A DNA stretch of 64,000 nucleotides from NCBI GenBank assembly GCA_007922225.1, contig ML680037.1, positions 5,851,947 through 5,915,946 on the forward strand. The letters are read 5' to 3'. The notes below the pieces were generated by a model. It was given only the letters and a program-made list of their open reading frames with translations, searched no databases and was not told the DNA's origin. This stretch comes from Emydura subglobosa (Eukaryota; Chordata; Testudines; Chelidae). Numbering within the stretch: the first letter of the stretch is position 1; every line of letters starts with the position of its first letter. This document shows, piece by piece, positions 1-10,786 of the stretch. The translations under genes were made by a program, and so were the position numbers.

Positions 1-384
1 GTGGTCAGCAGGTCTTCCCTATTTGACCTGGGGTGGATAAAGTAACATTGACACACGTGCACCAATTACAGATTTCCCAATATCCAAGATATGTGGACCA
101 CACAAGTTGCCTCAATATATCTCTTGTTTCCGTGACATACACCCTTGCAAACCTCCCATATATGTGCTGCACTACTTTTTTCACACCTCTAATCATTCTG
201 TCCAACCAAGGTTGGAATCCAGCCCAGTGTGTTCAGGATAAAACACACACCTTTTGCACTTCATGAACCTCTTCCACAGCCTTTATTAATCTCTTCCACG
301 TTTTCTTGCTATTGCAGACCCTTGGGGACTCCTGCAAGCTTTAGACTTTCAAGACTAAATGTCTGACATGCTGAGGAAATATGA
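1..384. other. Unassigned sequence
   Basis: No family recognised. The minus strand carries a 66-codon open frame at 5-205 and the plus strand a 77-codon one at 33-266, overlapping each other; neither resembles a protein I know and both lengths are expected by chance. It could be the 3' flank or 3' UTR of the adjacent CR1, or an older repeat. Confidence 0.3.
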
Positions 385-395
385 AATAATAAATG

Positions 396-779
396 CTAGA
401 TCATCCCTGACAGGTGTTTGTCTAACCTGATCTTAAAAATCTCCAGTGACGGAGATTCCACAACCTCCCTAAGCAATTTGTTCCACTGCTTAAGTACCCT
501 GACAGTTGGGAAGTTTCTCCTAATGTCCAACCTAAATCGCCCTTGCTGCAATTTAAGTCTATTGCTTCTTGTCCTATCCTCAGAGGCTACCGAGAACAAT
601 TTTTCACCTTTCTCCTTGTAACAACTTTTTATGTTCTTGAAAACTGTTATGATCCCCCTCGATCTTCTCTTCTCCAGACTAAACAAACCCAATTTTTTAA
701 ATCTATCCTGATAGATCATATTTTCTAGACCTTTAATCATTTTTGTTGCTCTCCTCTGGACTTTCTCCAGTTTGTCCAC
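396..779 (-). pseudogene. CR1 ORF2 C-terminal domain remnant
   Basis: A 127-codon open stretch encodes the domain downstream of the CR1 reverse transcriptase. It begins with the diagnostic LEKVQRRATKMIKGLENM block and continues through a region rich in Leu, Lys and Arg (LEKRRSRGIITVF) to the terminal FKIRLDKHLSGMI, followed by a stop. This C-terminal module is thought to help bind the element's own 3' RNA end. It is the best preserved part of the copy, with no internal stop, as expected for 5'-truncated copies in which the 3' part is commonest. It overlaps the neighbouring piece at 737-779 in another frame, which marks a frameshift. Confidence 0.9.
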
Positions 780-1183
780 ATCTTTCCTGAAATGTGATTC
801 CCAGAATCAGATACTGTACTCCAATTGAGTAGTACGCAATAGAGAGGAAGAATTTCTTCTTGTGTCTTGCTTACAACACTTCTGCTAAAACATCCCAAAA
901 TGATGGTCCCTTTTTTTGCAATAGTGTGGAACTGTCGATTCATATTTAGCTTGTGATACACTATGACCCCCAGATCTCTTTCCACAGTACTTCTTTCTAG
1001 GCAGTCTTTTCCCATTTTATAGGTGTGCAATTGATTGTTCCTTCCTAAGTAGTGCACTTTGCATTTGTCCTTATTGAATTTCATTCTATTTACTTCAGAC
1101 CATTTCTTCAGTTTGTCCAGATCATTTTGAATTTTAATCCTATCCTCCAAAGCACTTCCCTCACAGCTTGGTATAATCCACAA
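737..1183 (-). pseudogene. CR1 RT palm/thumb remnant, active site damaged
   Basis: This 148-codon frame covers the region after the RT active site: EDRIKIQNDLDKLKKWSEVN, then MKFNKDKCKVHYLGRN and DLGVIV, all standard CR1 landmarks. Just upstream in the same reading direction, the catalytic F-A-D-D box is replaced by F-V-D-Y at 1173-1184, so the second active-site aspartate is lost; a stop follows shortly (after TKL). The residue after GRN and the QFHTIAKKGTIILG stretch keep family spacing. The copy cannot make an active polymerase. Confidence 0.88.
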
Positions 1184-1341
1184 ACTTTATATGTGTACTC
1201 TCTATGCCATTATTGAAATCATTTATGAATACATTGAACAGACCCGGATCCAGGACCAATCCCTGCAGAACACCATTCGATACGCCCTTCCAACTTGATT
1301 GTGAGCCATTGATAAACTACTCTCTAAATACATTTTTCCAA

Positions 1342-1527
1342 TCAGTTATGCTCCCATTTTATAGTAGCTTCATGTAGGTTGTATTTCCTTGGTTTGTTTA
1401 TGAGAAGGTCATGGGAGACTGTATCAAAAGCCTCACTAAAGTCAAGATATAGCACATCTGTCACTTCCTTCCTATCCACAAGGCTTGTTACCCTGTCAAA
1501 GAAAGATATCACTTTGGTTTGACACAA
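1342..1527 (-). pseudogene. CR1 RT fingers/palm remnant
   Basis: A 61-codon frame contains ISFFDRVTSLVDRKEVTDVL followed by YLDFSEAFDTVSHDLLINK. The Y-L-D-F-S-x-A-F-D-T-V block is RT motif A and holds the first catalytic aspartate, which is intact here. The preceding QTKVISFFD block belongs to the fingers. It lies in the expected order between the linker piece at 1638-2000 and the palm/thumb piece at 737-1183. A stop and frame change separate it from both. Confidence 0.9.
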
Positions 1528-1637
1528 TTTGTTCTTGACAAATCCATGCTTATTGCTACTTATTACCTTTTTATCATTTAGGTATTTGCAAATTGATTAC
1601 TTAATTATTTGCTCCATTATCTTTCTGGGTACAGAAG

Positions 1638-2000
1638 TTAAGCTGACTGGTCTGCAATTCCCTGAGTTGTCCTTATTCCCCTTTTATAGATTGGCACTAT
1701 ATTTGTCCTTATCCAGTCTTCTGGAATCTCTCCCATCGTCCATGAATTTTTGAAGATCGTTGGCAATGGCTCAGATATCTCCTCAGTCAGCACCTTGAAT
1801 ATTCTACGTATTTCATCAGGCCCTGGCAACTTGAAGAAATCTAGCTTGTCTAAGTAATTCTTAAGTTGTTCTTTTCCTAATTTAGCCTCAGATCCTACCT
1901 TGGTTTCACTGGTGTTCACTATGTTAGATTTCCAGTAGCTACAAACCTTTTTGGTGAAAACTGAAACAAAAAAGTCATTTAGCACTTCTGCAATTTCCAT
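1638..2000 (-). pseudogene. CR1 endonuclease-RT linker remnant
   Basis: A 120-codon frame encodes the segment between endonuclease and RT. Landmarks are AEVLNDFFVSVFTKK near the start and the later KLPGPDEIRRIFKVLTEEIS and WRTNIVPIYKRG-type region (seen here as WIRTNIVPIYKRG), which are the RT N-terminal 'GPDxI' and 'P(I/V)YK(K/R)G' blocks. The ordinary PI-hKKG box is kept as PIYKRG. Bases 2001-2097 continue the similarity upstream as a short lysine/arginine-rich stretch before it stops. The endonuclease domain itself is absent. Confidence 0.88.
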
Positions 2001-2097
2001 ATTTTCTGTTATTGTCTTTTGCCGTCATTGATTAATGGGCCTATCCTGTCCTTGATCTTCCTCTTGCTTCTCCTGTATTTGTAGAATGTTTTCTTGA

Positions 2098-4109
2098 AAG
2101 GTTCCTACAGAATCCAGCATCCACCTGAAATGAAGGTAGGTTTGGAATTCTTGTTGTAACCTCAGCCAGAGTTTTTCCTGGGATCATAGGGTGTTCCAGC
2201 CAGTATGTGGCAACTAAGGAGCCCCCAATGGGCTTCCTAGCTGCAATGATAGTGTTTGTGGGGTGTCCATGCCACCTCCATGTACTGTATGAGCCTCTGC
2301 ACCAAGAGTGGGAGTGATCCCTGGCTCCTGTGAGGGTGTTCATGTTGCTTTTCTGAAAACTCTGCTGGATTCATCAGAAAGCAGCAAGTCCTTGTCTTAA
2401 AACCATTAAAGCTACAGAATGAGGAGGAGTAGGTATCTTAAATGTATGGAGAATAGAAGTCAGTCACTCATCCCTCCAGAAGATATTAATGGTAAGGGAA
2501 AATGAGTGGCTCTTGCAATGTTCCTTCAACCTTGATAGAATTTTTCATGTAGTCCAGACATCTGAATGATCCCAGTTACTTTATAATCAGTATTAAATTA
2601 ACAATAACTATTTTTCATAAAGAACTATTCATCTGATATTGTTTTCAATTTAAAACTAAAAAGCAAACAGATCAACACATGATGGACTGTGACAGGATGA
2701 TCTCAAAGCTTTTTGAGTGATATTTAGCATGAGGCATTTGACATGAGCTTTTGTGCGACTGAATATTTGTATACATCAATTTCAAAATACACATACCCTT
2801 CTGCAGTGTGTGAAATACACATACACATTTACTCTATGTGTGTGTGTTTGCGTGTGTACTGATCCACTGTGGACTGTTAATTATAAATTATTTAACTTTA
2901 GCTTATTGGGTTTTTTTTCAGATATTTTTATTTTCTTTTGATCTTCCTGCATTGTCTTCTAATTGCAATGATTTCCTTGCTTAACAATTTTACCACTTCT
3001 GGTGCAGAAGTGTCTGTTACGTAAAGTAATTTTCCCCATTTAGTAGAAGGTGATACCCATTGTAGGAAGATTCTAATATCTGATGTTAGGTACCTTTTGA
3101 AAGATCCATCTGTGCATTTTTCCAAATGTGTTAATGCAAACTGTGCATCTGGGATTAGGAGCTGGCCCTTTGGCTTTGTCACTTCTGTACAATTCTTAGT
3201 TTGTGAGAATTGCATAAGGTGTTAGGGACCACATGAGCAAATATTAATTATTGGGCACTGTGTTTACTACTGTACTTCCATTGATATCCGTGAGACTGCT
3301 CATGGGAGTAAGCACTATGTTTGGTACAATGATTATCAGGATTGGGCCCTTATTGGACACTTGGTTGGTTCATTGTTTGTGGAAGGACTCCCAATTACAT
3401 CTGGGCTGACTCTCAGATTTGCTTCCTCACAGACTACTGGATTTCCTTCATTCTCAATATCCATTTCTCTATTCTTCATGACTGAATTTGTTTATGTAAT
3501 TCCTAAGGTTATTTTTCTTTCTGTCTATGGTGACATCTTCAGCTTTGCTTCATTATTGAGTCAATTATTTTTTTTATTTATTGTAATTGGTTAAAATTTA
3601 GAAATGGTGTAAATTGTGATGTGTACACACATCAGTAAATCAGTATGAATATAAGCTAAGGTCATGGGGTTGGAAGGGCAGATCTGTAATCTTTCCTAAG
3701 TAGAGGTAGAAGGACCTTGCAGTAGCTACGATGCACCTAGCTATGGTATGACATTGCTCTTTACCCTCTGCAGGTGACACATTTCTATATCTTTATGGTC
3801 TATATTACACCTTTCTGTTACTTGATTCTCCTGCTAGAACTTTACCCTCCTGTCGCCTCATCATCTAAGTTACACCACTTTATACTCACTCATGCCAATT
3901 TACAGTGTGTTAATTATACACCCAATTACTTCACCCTGGAATTTGGCCAATTGTTTGCTTTTTCAAAGCATAGTGCATTATTATGGCATCATTGTATATT
4001 TTTGCAATATCTGACTTATGAATGAGGGTCAGTTCATACCTTTATGTATAAGTAAGTGAACAAAGATCTAACAGACATGGAAATTGCCCAGAGAAATTGT
4101 ACCTGCTGA
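2098..4109. other. No gene; simple repeat and unassigned ORF
   Basis: No recognised gene or element. Contents: an unassigned moderately GC-rich block at 2098-2343, a short imperfect TG repeat at 2836-2856, a 95-codon minus-strand open frame at 2928-3215 (listed separately), and otherwise AT-rich sequence. Confidence 0.5.
2928..3215 (-). other. Unrecognised 95-codon open frame
   Basis: Minus-strand open frame beginning MQFSQTKNCTEVTKPK and ending IIAIRRQCRKIKRK, so lysine/arginine-rich at its C-terminus. I do not recognise a domain. There is no splice or promoter context that I can support. The length is compatible with chance in 64 kb, but composition is more protein-like than that of most neighbouring frames, so it is recorded as a search target, not as a gene. 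A remnant of a transposable-element ORF is the likeliest non-chance explanation. Confidence 0.15.
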
Positions 4110-4233
4110 TAGGGTGACTAGATAGCAAGTGTGAAAAATTGGGACTGGTGGTGTAGGGTAACAGGAGTCTATACAAGAAAAAGCCCTGAATATCAGGACT
4201 GTCTCTATAAAATGAGAACATCTGGTCACCCTA
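4110..4233. mobile_element. 124-bp hAT-like MITE, copy 1
   Basis: The ends are TAGGGTGACTAGAT at the left and ATCTGGTCACCCTA at the right, a near-perfect terminal inverted repeat. Both sides are flanked by an 8-bp target duplication with one mismatch, CCTGCTGA (4102-4109) and CCGGCTGA (4234-4241). An 8-bp duplication is typical of hAT transposons. There is no coding capacity. A second copy in the opposite orientation lies at 26069-26193. The central part (AAAATTGGGAC ... AAAAAGCCC) is shared by both copies. Confidence 0.88.
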
Positions 4234-4241
4234 CCGGCTGA

Positions 4242-6829
4242 AAACAGTATGTAGTAAATTGTTGGAGGTTTGTGAAATGCATGTCTGCTCACCACACAGA
4301 AGTTGGCAGACCATGGTAAACATGGCCAAATTCTCTGGATCTTGTTTACCTTCCTCCAGCACTGGGAGTAGGGCTATATGCCATTGGCTTCACCCTGCCT
4401 GTTAGAAGCTCTTTCCTCCTCCACCGATCTCTGCAAGCAGCAGAGAAAGAATTAATGTACCTTGTCACATAGTTTCCTTTCCATCCCACACCATTACATG
4501 TTATTCATGAATGTTTGCTTCTCCCTTTGTTATGGGTCAGGGGAAACATTTGTTCGCTGCAGCATTATTTTTAGCCAGTCATTTTTGTGGTTGTGTGGTA
4601 TGTTTTAGTTTATTCATTCAGGAGGAAATGCAAAGATTTGATTTTTAATGTGGTTTCTTAAATCGCTATTCTTCATCCATAATAAGCACTGATTTTGAAT
4701 GTAAAACATTTTTTCTAATTCCTTTCACGTCCCCATCAAGCTTAAGTTTGAACGCATCATTTTATTTTCACTTCAGCAGCTGGTGTTTATGTGTGTGTGT
4801 GTGTGTATAGATATATATCTCAAATCTATTCCTAATACTTGTGTTAATGTTAGCCTAGGCTGCCACATTATCAGCATATGGATTTTTTAAATAGCATGGC
4901 ATTTCAAATATTTGAAATTAAGCAGTCAATAGAACTCTTGGCCACAATTGTTGCACTTTCTCCTGTCTGACTATTTAGTCCTGCCACTTGTGGAGAGGGA
5001 CAATATTTATTTAATGTGCAGCTTGAAAGAAGACGTTATTACTAGTAGCTATTTAACAAAACCAATCATTGATTATTTAAAAATAGTCATAATTACATAT
5101 TTCATTTCTTTCACAGAAGCCAAATTTAGAGACAATGAGATCAACACTGAGATTAATTACAGTATTTGTACAACCAAGTATTGGGATTGTTAGTCTTTGC
5201 ATCTGCCCACAAAGCCACTGTAAACTGCATGCAGCCACAAAGGCTACTATCTATTTTGAGAGGCGGTACTTTTTCCACCATGAAAATACCCCATAATATT
5301 TGATGTTATATGACTTCCCAGGACAAAAATGACAGGGACATTCTCTTTCCCGGGGACAGACACAGACTTTGCTTCTCCCAAATAACATACTGGCAATTGA
5401 GCCAATGCTGAGTGGGTTTGAATGCACTGACCATATGTCCTTTAATGCATGAATGTCAGGGGTGGGCTCTTCCTTTGTGACTGATTCTTGGGCAAAGAGA
5501 AATGGACACTGTGATGACCAATACCAGTGAAGAACTCATCTTTTTGTTTCAGTCACAAGACAGCAACACAATGAATTCCAGTTCTCGCCATTCAATGACT
5601 CAGATGGAAAATGGTCACCTACAGAATCACTAGCACCTTTTCTTTCAGCATCCTGAGATCTCCCTTGGAGATCTCTCGTGCAAGCATTATTATAATCTGA
5701 TTTTGTTTAGCGGCTGATGGGATCACAGCCAAAGGTCACATGGCAAATTTGCAGGCTAAACAACGTGGATCCATTGGATAATTATGAGTTGCCCATAGAG
5801 CACATATATCCTCCAGACTCAAAGAAAGTGTTTCTACAAAGGTCTGAAAAGCTGCAGCACCAATGAAACTTCTCTACACAAGATGAAAAGGAACAGAAGG
5901 TTAGGAGCCTGGTTCCCACTGAAAGTCAGCCTGAAAGTCAGCGGGAGTTAAATGCCTTTGAAAATCTCCCTCCTTTTGTATCTAGGACAAATGAGGAGCA
6001 CAGAATAAACAGAACGAGTGCAGGCTACACACCCAAAGGAAGAAATTCAATTTGAAAGCAGAAAAGTTCTTCTCTGTACTGTGCCACAAAATATTTTCCA
6101 TGGGGCATGAAAGAAGTGCAGTGTTTCAGATCCACAATAATAAGAACATTCTCTCACCTTGGTGTATTGGGGAAAATAGATTTGTTCATGCAAACACCTT
6201 TTGAAAACTATAACTTCAAACCCTGACAGGCACAATAGCTGGGGAATTAATTATGATTGGACTTCTTTCTAAAGGGCAGTATTTTAGAGACATACTAAGG
6301 ACTTACCAAAAAAATGCCAACAGATTCTGGCATTCCAAAGGATCTGCCTTTAGAAGATTTCCTGCACTCAGGTTCTTGATGGCATAACCAAATTCTTAGT
6401 GAAAAATGTGTCGTCTTCTGAAGGGAATTGTGATGCTGATTTTACAGAGTGTCTGTGTTCTAGAACATAGTCTTAGAAGATGATGATTTATAGGGGAATG
6501 GAGCCATGTTGCAAGCTACCATATGGAAGTCAGCAGAAGCCAGATCACATAGAAAAGAGAATCCTGTCATAAGGGGTTTTAATGTAGAAGTACATCTGCC
6601 ATTTTTAACAAAACAACCTCTTAGTCTGATGCAGTTAGCTGTCTAAATAAAAAAAAGCAGAGAATATTTCAATACCAAAAAACACTGTGAGGAATATTGT
6701 TTCATATGAGGTCCATTGTCTGGACTCCTGAATCTACATCTAAAAGCTCCCTTACGGAAACTGCCAGAAGCTTTTTATTGTCTCCTGGATTATATGGGAT
6801 ACAGACAGGAGAGCTTTACTGTGTGAGTA
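4242..6829. other. No gene recognised
   Basis: AT-rich sequence with a (GT)n run at 4791-4806 followed by a short TA-rich stretch. A weak imperfect palindrome with GTCAG motifs lies near 5910-5985 and may be a decayed MITE. Otherwise I see nothing supported. Confidence 0.5.
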
Positions 6830-7249
6830 ACTGTATCCTTCAGGTTCATGGAAAACATGAAATGCTTCAAAGCTTGCAGTATATGTATCTTTGTAGCATT
6901 TCCGCTGACCACCACAAAATCTCCAACCATAGGGGAGTTGAGAGTAGAGGACTTCTTTTGGGAGGCACAAATCTGGCATCTGCACACAATGTCCAACCCA
7001 GCATAGTTGGTGCATAAGGATTATTGCTTCAATGCTGGTGACATTGGCTTCAGTGAGGATGCTGGTATTAGTGCAGCAATCTTCCCACTCGATGCGAAGG
7101 ATCTTCTGGAGGCATTGTTGGTAATACATCTCCAAACTCTTAAGGTGTTGTTGGCAGGTCACACAGGCTTCACATCCATAAAGGAGTGTAGGGATGACAA
7201 TTGTCTTATAGACCTGAATCTTGATGTCCTTCCATAGGTGAAGATCCAT
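6752..7249 (-). pseudogene. RTE-like LINE C-terminal region
   Basis: A 165-codon frame. The first 120 or so residues are LINE-derived: WKDIKIQVYKTIVIPTLLYG with CEACVT, then LQKILRIEWED, NTSILTEANVTSIEAIIL, and a histidine-containing HQLCWVGHCVQMPD block that corresponds to the conserved W-x-GH-x-x-R-M segment after the RT, ending near GGQRKCYKDT. The last 40 residues (after about 6830) do not match and are read-through into flanking sequence. This piece directly follows the thumb piece in the same copy. Confidence 0.85.
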
Positions 7250-7258
7250 GAAAACACA

Positions 7259-7600
7259 TCAGAGCAATTTCCCAAAGGAAACACTTGCACGCTGTATCCT
7301 GTGCTGAATCTCGCCGTCAATTTTTGCGTTTTGAGAGAGTTGGTTATCGAGGTAGCAGAAATGCTTAACTGTCTCCAAAGTCTGTCTCTCAAAAGTAATT
7401 TGTGGTGGATCATGTGCAAGGCCTGTGGCAGACTGATAGAGCACTTTAGTCTTCTTGATGTTAAGTGAAAATCCTAAGTTTTGGTAGGCTTGTGCAAAAA
7501 AATCCAGTGTGTACTGAAGGTCATTCTCAGTATGGGCAAGGATAGCACAATCATCAGAATACTGAAGATCAATAATGGATGCCCTGAGGATTTTAGACTT
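7259..7600 (-). pseudogene. RTE-like RT active site and thumb
   Basis: This frame resumes the RT after the tandem repeat. The catalytic box Y-S-D-D lies at 7550-7561 (the family form is usually Y/F-A-D-D); both aspartates remain. It continues with a helix ending FAQAYQNLGFSLNIKKTKVL, then the thumb/connection segment ETVKHFCYLDNQLSQNAKID and IQHRIQRASVSFGKLL, ending at a stop near 7259. The codons upstream of 7444 lack an ATG, so the frame is longer than an ATG-initiated reading would suggest. A stop or frame change separates it from the downstream piece at 6752-7249. Confidence 0.85.
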
Positions 7601-7650
7601 CGAGCAGAAGCATCAAAGATTAAAAAGCTGCCCATCCATTTTATATTGAA

Positions 7651-7683
7651 TGTCAACTCAATGTCAACTCAATGTCAATTCAA
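7651..7683. repeat. 11-bp tandem triplication within the LINE ORF
   Basis: Three head-to-tail copies of TGTCAACTCAA (the third with one change, TGTCAATTCAA). On the coding (minus) strand one unit would read through from LPT into the DIQYKMDG segment; the two extra units add 22 bp, which shifts the frame, and a stop sits at the start of the duplicated block. This is the break between the two RT halves. Confidence 0.85.
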
Positions 7684-8345
7684 GTGGGGAGATGGTCTTT
7701 CATGATGACTGGAATGGCTGCTAAATAGATGGAGAACAGGGTTGGGGCAATAACACAACCTTGCTTAACCTCAGTTTTGATGACAAAAGGGTCCACCTCC
7801 AAGCCGTTACAAAGAATGGTAGCAGTCATCTGATCATGAAGAAGCCTTAGGACCTTAATAAATTTTGGAGGACAATCAAATGTGGCCAGCACCTTCCACG
7901 GGACTTCACAACTGACAGAGTCAAAGGCCTTCATTAAATTGGTAAAGGCCATATACAGCTCCTGATTTTGCTCCCGGGACTTTTCCTGGATTTGACAGGC
8001 AATGAAGATCAAGTTGATTTTCCCACAAGATGACCTGAAACCACACTGAAATTCTGATAATATTTCTTCAGCAAGGGGAAGTAACTGATTAAAGAGTATA
8101 TGGGCAAGAATTGTCCCTGCTGTAGATAGCAAGGTAGTGCTTTGATAATTTCCATACTGTGAATTATCTCCCTTCTTAAAGATTGTAACAATATTGGCAT
8201 TTCTCAAATCTTCCAGAATCTTCTCATTATACCAGATTTGAATAAAAAGTTCATAGAACTTCTTTACTAGTTCTCCACCTCTAAACTTGTAGACTTCGGC
8301 TGGTTTGCCAGGTGATTTTGCTGCCTTGTTGTTCTTAGTTTGCAT
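7680..8345 (-). pseudogene. RTE-like RT, N-terminal half
   Basis: A 221-codon frame, the longest in the window, with no internal stop. It begins in the KNNKAAKSPGKPAEVYKF segment, a diverged form of the 'K-x-GP-D-x-I-P-AE' block, and continues with NIVTIFKKGDNSQYGNYQ, LSTAGTILAHILFNQLLP, the FQCGFRSSCGKINLIF block, motif A (AFDSVS, catalytic Asp present) and KQGCVIAPTLFSIYL, the QGC/SP-type motif before the active site. It breaks off near DHLPT where an 11-bp tandem repeat throws the frame. Length of the open stretch suggests a fairly recent or relatively slowly decayed copy compared with the old CR1 fragments. It is not a host gene. Confidence 0.9.
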
Positions 8346-8400
8346 GATGGCTCGTGATTACTTTGGCCTGAGTTTTAGCCAAAATTTGAGGTCTTTGAAG

Positions 8401-10510
8401 GTTTTTTTTTCCCCATTAAGAAAATAAGTAGATTATATTAGTCAATATATTCTTAGTGTAATCTTGTTTATTTAAAATAATATATAAGTTCTGTTTCCCT
8501 GAACACAGTGGAAAGAAATACCAGCAAGCAGTTTCCTTGCTCAGAAATCCCTAAGTCTGCCACTCCAGGAAGCTCTGTGCCAAAGCAGTCCTGTCTCTCT
8601 GCTTCCTCTCAGGGTCATACTCCTTTTGCTGGCTTTTTCTACTTTCAACACACACAGCCTGCAACTGATATCCCAGCCCCTGTATTTGTAACCAGGGAAA
8701 TCCTTGAGCCCACATTGCTTAGCTCTGACCCACCTGCTACCACAGCCCTCAGTTGTTTTTACTACATAAAAAGATGTGATTGCTCCTTTTGACAAGCCTG
8801 AAAGAGAATGCTTGGCACACCCATTGGCTTCAGTAAGGTGTGTTATAGTCTTTGGAGTCAAGAATCCCCAATGCCAAACATTGGCACCTTCAGCATAATG
8901 TTATTAATTTATGGGATGGTACTAACCCAGCTGTATTCTGGATCTATTGCATGGTGCTGATGAAGAAAATTGCTTTAAGATACTCGGTCAACTTTTGCTG
9001 TAAGAGTAGAAGCATTTTTCCTTGTATTTAAGTCACTTTTATTTATGCTTATGTTAGCACCTCTTCTTTTTTTCTTCCTCTTCTTTCCTTTTCTTTTCTT
9101 CCATAACCTAACTCACTGGATGAGTGACCTGTATAAATCCAGTTTGATAAATATGGTGCTGTAGTTATATATTTTTACTTCAATGAAGATTCTAATATCT
9201 GTAGTTCTGAGTGTAATATTTGCTGTCCCTAATTGATATTCCCTTCCCTGAATGCACTTGGATGTGTTTTTGTTTTGTGTATGTGTTTTGTTTTCACACT
9301 TCGCTAAAAGACATCCCACATCCTGCAATTCACTCTGATGATTGTATAATCTATTTCCATTCTATCATGTTCTCTCATACAGGGTATATGGACAAAGACA
9401 AAGGATAACTTAAATTGTCATAACTGCAACAATTACATTTTGATTATTTACTACATAATTAATACTGTCTATAAAGCTGTCATAAAGAAGTTTATGTACG
9501 TAGTTTATGGTCACAAAGTACTCCAGCGAGTGTCACAAATCCACACAATATCCCTGAGTCTCTGATTTAACTGCAAGATGTTAAAATTACATACAACCAA
9601 GAAAACTCCTTGTATTGACTAAATATCTAAGGAAGTTCACATGTATTTTTTATTCGTATCAGTGTATGGAATATCTTGTACTCACAGGATACACTATTTT
9701 CAGAAAGCACTATTGTGTGAGACTAATGTGTGTTACCCTAATAAAAACCCTCCCACTGTAATTCTCCCACTCTTCCTATGGGAGATATTCCAGAACAGAT
9801 GTCCTTACTGGCCAGGAGAGAACACATGAACAAAACAACTATTTTGACCCCAGGAGCCCACAGCAAATTTCAAGAGTACCTTTAATAAAATAAGCAACAG
9901 TGTCTCTATGCTTCTAATTCCTTTTACACCCCTTTCTTAACAGGGAACTGAGAGTTTTAAATAAAGATGAACCTGAAACTTCATGTTAACTTCATAAGTA
10001 TGAAAATACCTTTAGATCTCTTAGTTCCCCCATTACAAATTTTTGCATAAGGTTTAGTTTATGTATAAACTTTCCTAAGGTAACAAGTAAATATTTCAGA
10101 AATGTGTATTGTCACTTCTAAAATCTTCTAAAGGTTCCTTCTTGCCTCAAGCCTAATTATTGTTGAAACAACTATTTTATTTTATTTTATTTTTTATTTT
10201 TTGGAAACTGCCTAAATGTTTGTCTCAGTTATGATGAACTAATAAAAATATAGTCTTATTATAACCGCATGAGTAAAAGGATATCAAATAGGGTAAGTGT
10301 CAGACAAAAGTCAGAGAGCAAAAAGAGGCAGACAATGAATAGCTAGAGAAGGGAAAAGAAGGTGTTTTGAGAGTGGCAGAGGGACACAACTGAGAAAAAT
10401 AAAGTCCCTCATTTTGTTTCTCATTTTAGAAGGCAGCATCCTTCACTGGGATTCTGTATTCCACACAAGACCATTGGAAGATTGAGAGAAACAGGTCCAG
10501 GGCAATACTA
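8401..10510. other. No gene; simple-sequence tracts
   Basis: Unassigned sequence. A block at about 8510-8870 is less AT-rich and opens one frame on each strand, without recognisable similarity. A pyrimidine-only tract lies at about 9060-9103 and a (TTTTA)n tract at 10173-10202. Confidence 0.5.
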
Positions 10511-10786
10511 AGGCCTTGTCTACACTAGCACTTATGACTGTAAAACTTTTGTCACTCAGGGGTGTGAAAAAACACACCCCTGAACAACGCGGCTTGTGTA
10601 GACAGTGCTACGTCAGTGGGAGATGCTCTCTCATTAACATAGCTAACTGCTCATTTTGGTGGTTTTATTATGTCAGCAGGAGAGCTCTTTCTTGTCAACA
10701 CAGCACAGCTACACAAGCGCTTTTACAGAAGCAGAGCTGTACCAATACAGTTGTGTTGCTGTAAGTTTTAAGTGTAGACTAGCCCT
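10511..10786. mobile_element. MITE, 276 bp, TTGTCTACACT ends
   Basis: Inverted terminal repeats: AGGCCTTGTCTACACTAG at the left and AGTGTAGACTAGCCCT at the right. There is no coding capacity. The GTCTACACT ends are shared, with variation, by the elements at 11673, 14850, 22781, 37381, 46311 and 52975, suggesting they were mobilised by one transposase group, probably hAT. No clean 8-bp target duplication is visible here. Confidence 0.75.

Larger units (their letters stand above)
385..2097 (-). mobile_element. CR1 LINE, 5'-truncated, minus strand
   Basis: This is a 5'-truncated CR1 non-LTR retrotransposon whose 3' end lies at the left. Read on the minus strand, it gives in order the endonuclease-RT linker, the RT fingers and palm, the thumb, and the conserved C-terminal domain (LEKVQRRATKMIKGLENM, ending in KHLSGMI). 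The order and spacing match one continuous copy, although stops and frame changes split the frame into four visible pieces. CR1 copies insert by target-primed reverse transcription and are usually truncated at the 5' end, which fits the abrupt loss of similarity near 2097. The element is dead. Both borders are estimates from where similarity fades; I could not find a target-site duplication, which CR1 usually lacks. Confidence 0.93.
6830..8400 (-). mobile_element. RTE-like LINE reverse transcriptase, minus strand
   Basis: A non-LTR retrotransposon remnant read on the minus strand from about 8400 to 6830. It covers RT from the fingers (FKKGDNSQYGNYQSTTLLST) through motif A (MKAFDSVS), the QGC block, the active-site box Y-S-D-D, the thumb, and the C-terminal region with RILRIEWED, TNTSILTEANVTSIEA and the QL-W-GH block. 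The endonuclease and most of the 5' part are missing. I place it in the RTE-like group of LINEs with endonuclease-RT polyproteins, but the exact clade needs a search. Three frame pieces follow one another in the correct order, so this is one copy with frameshifts and not several insertions. Confidence 0.9.

Noticed and set aside
2098..2343. 100-codon minus-strand frame, considered as a transposase fragment
   Set aside because: A vague resemblance to a DNA-transposon protein could not be backed by any ordered motif.
10516..10764. 82-codon plus-strand frame
   Set aside because: It lies completely inside the MITE at 10511-10786 and shows no protein similarity.
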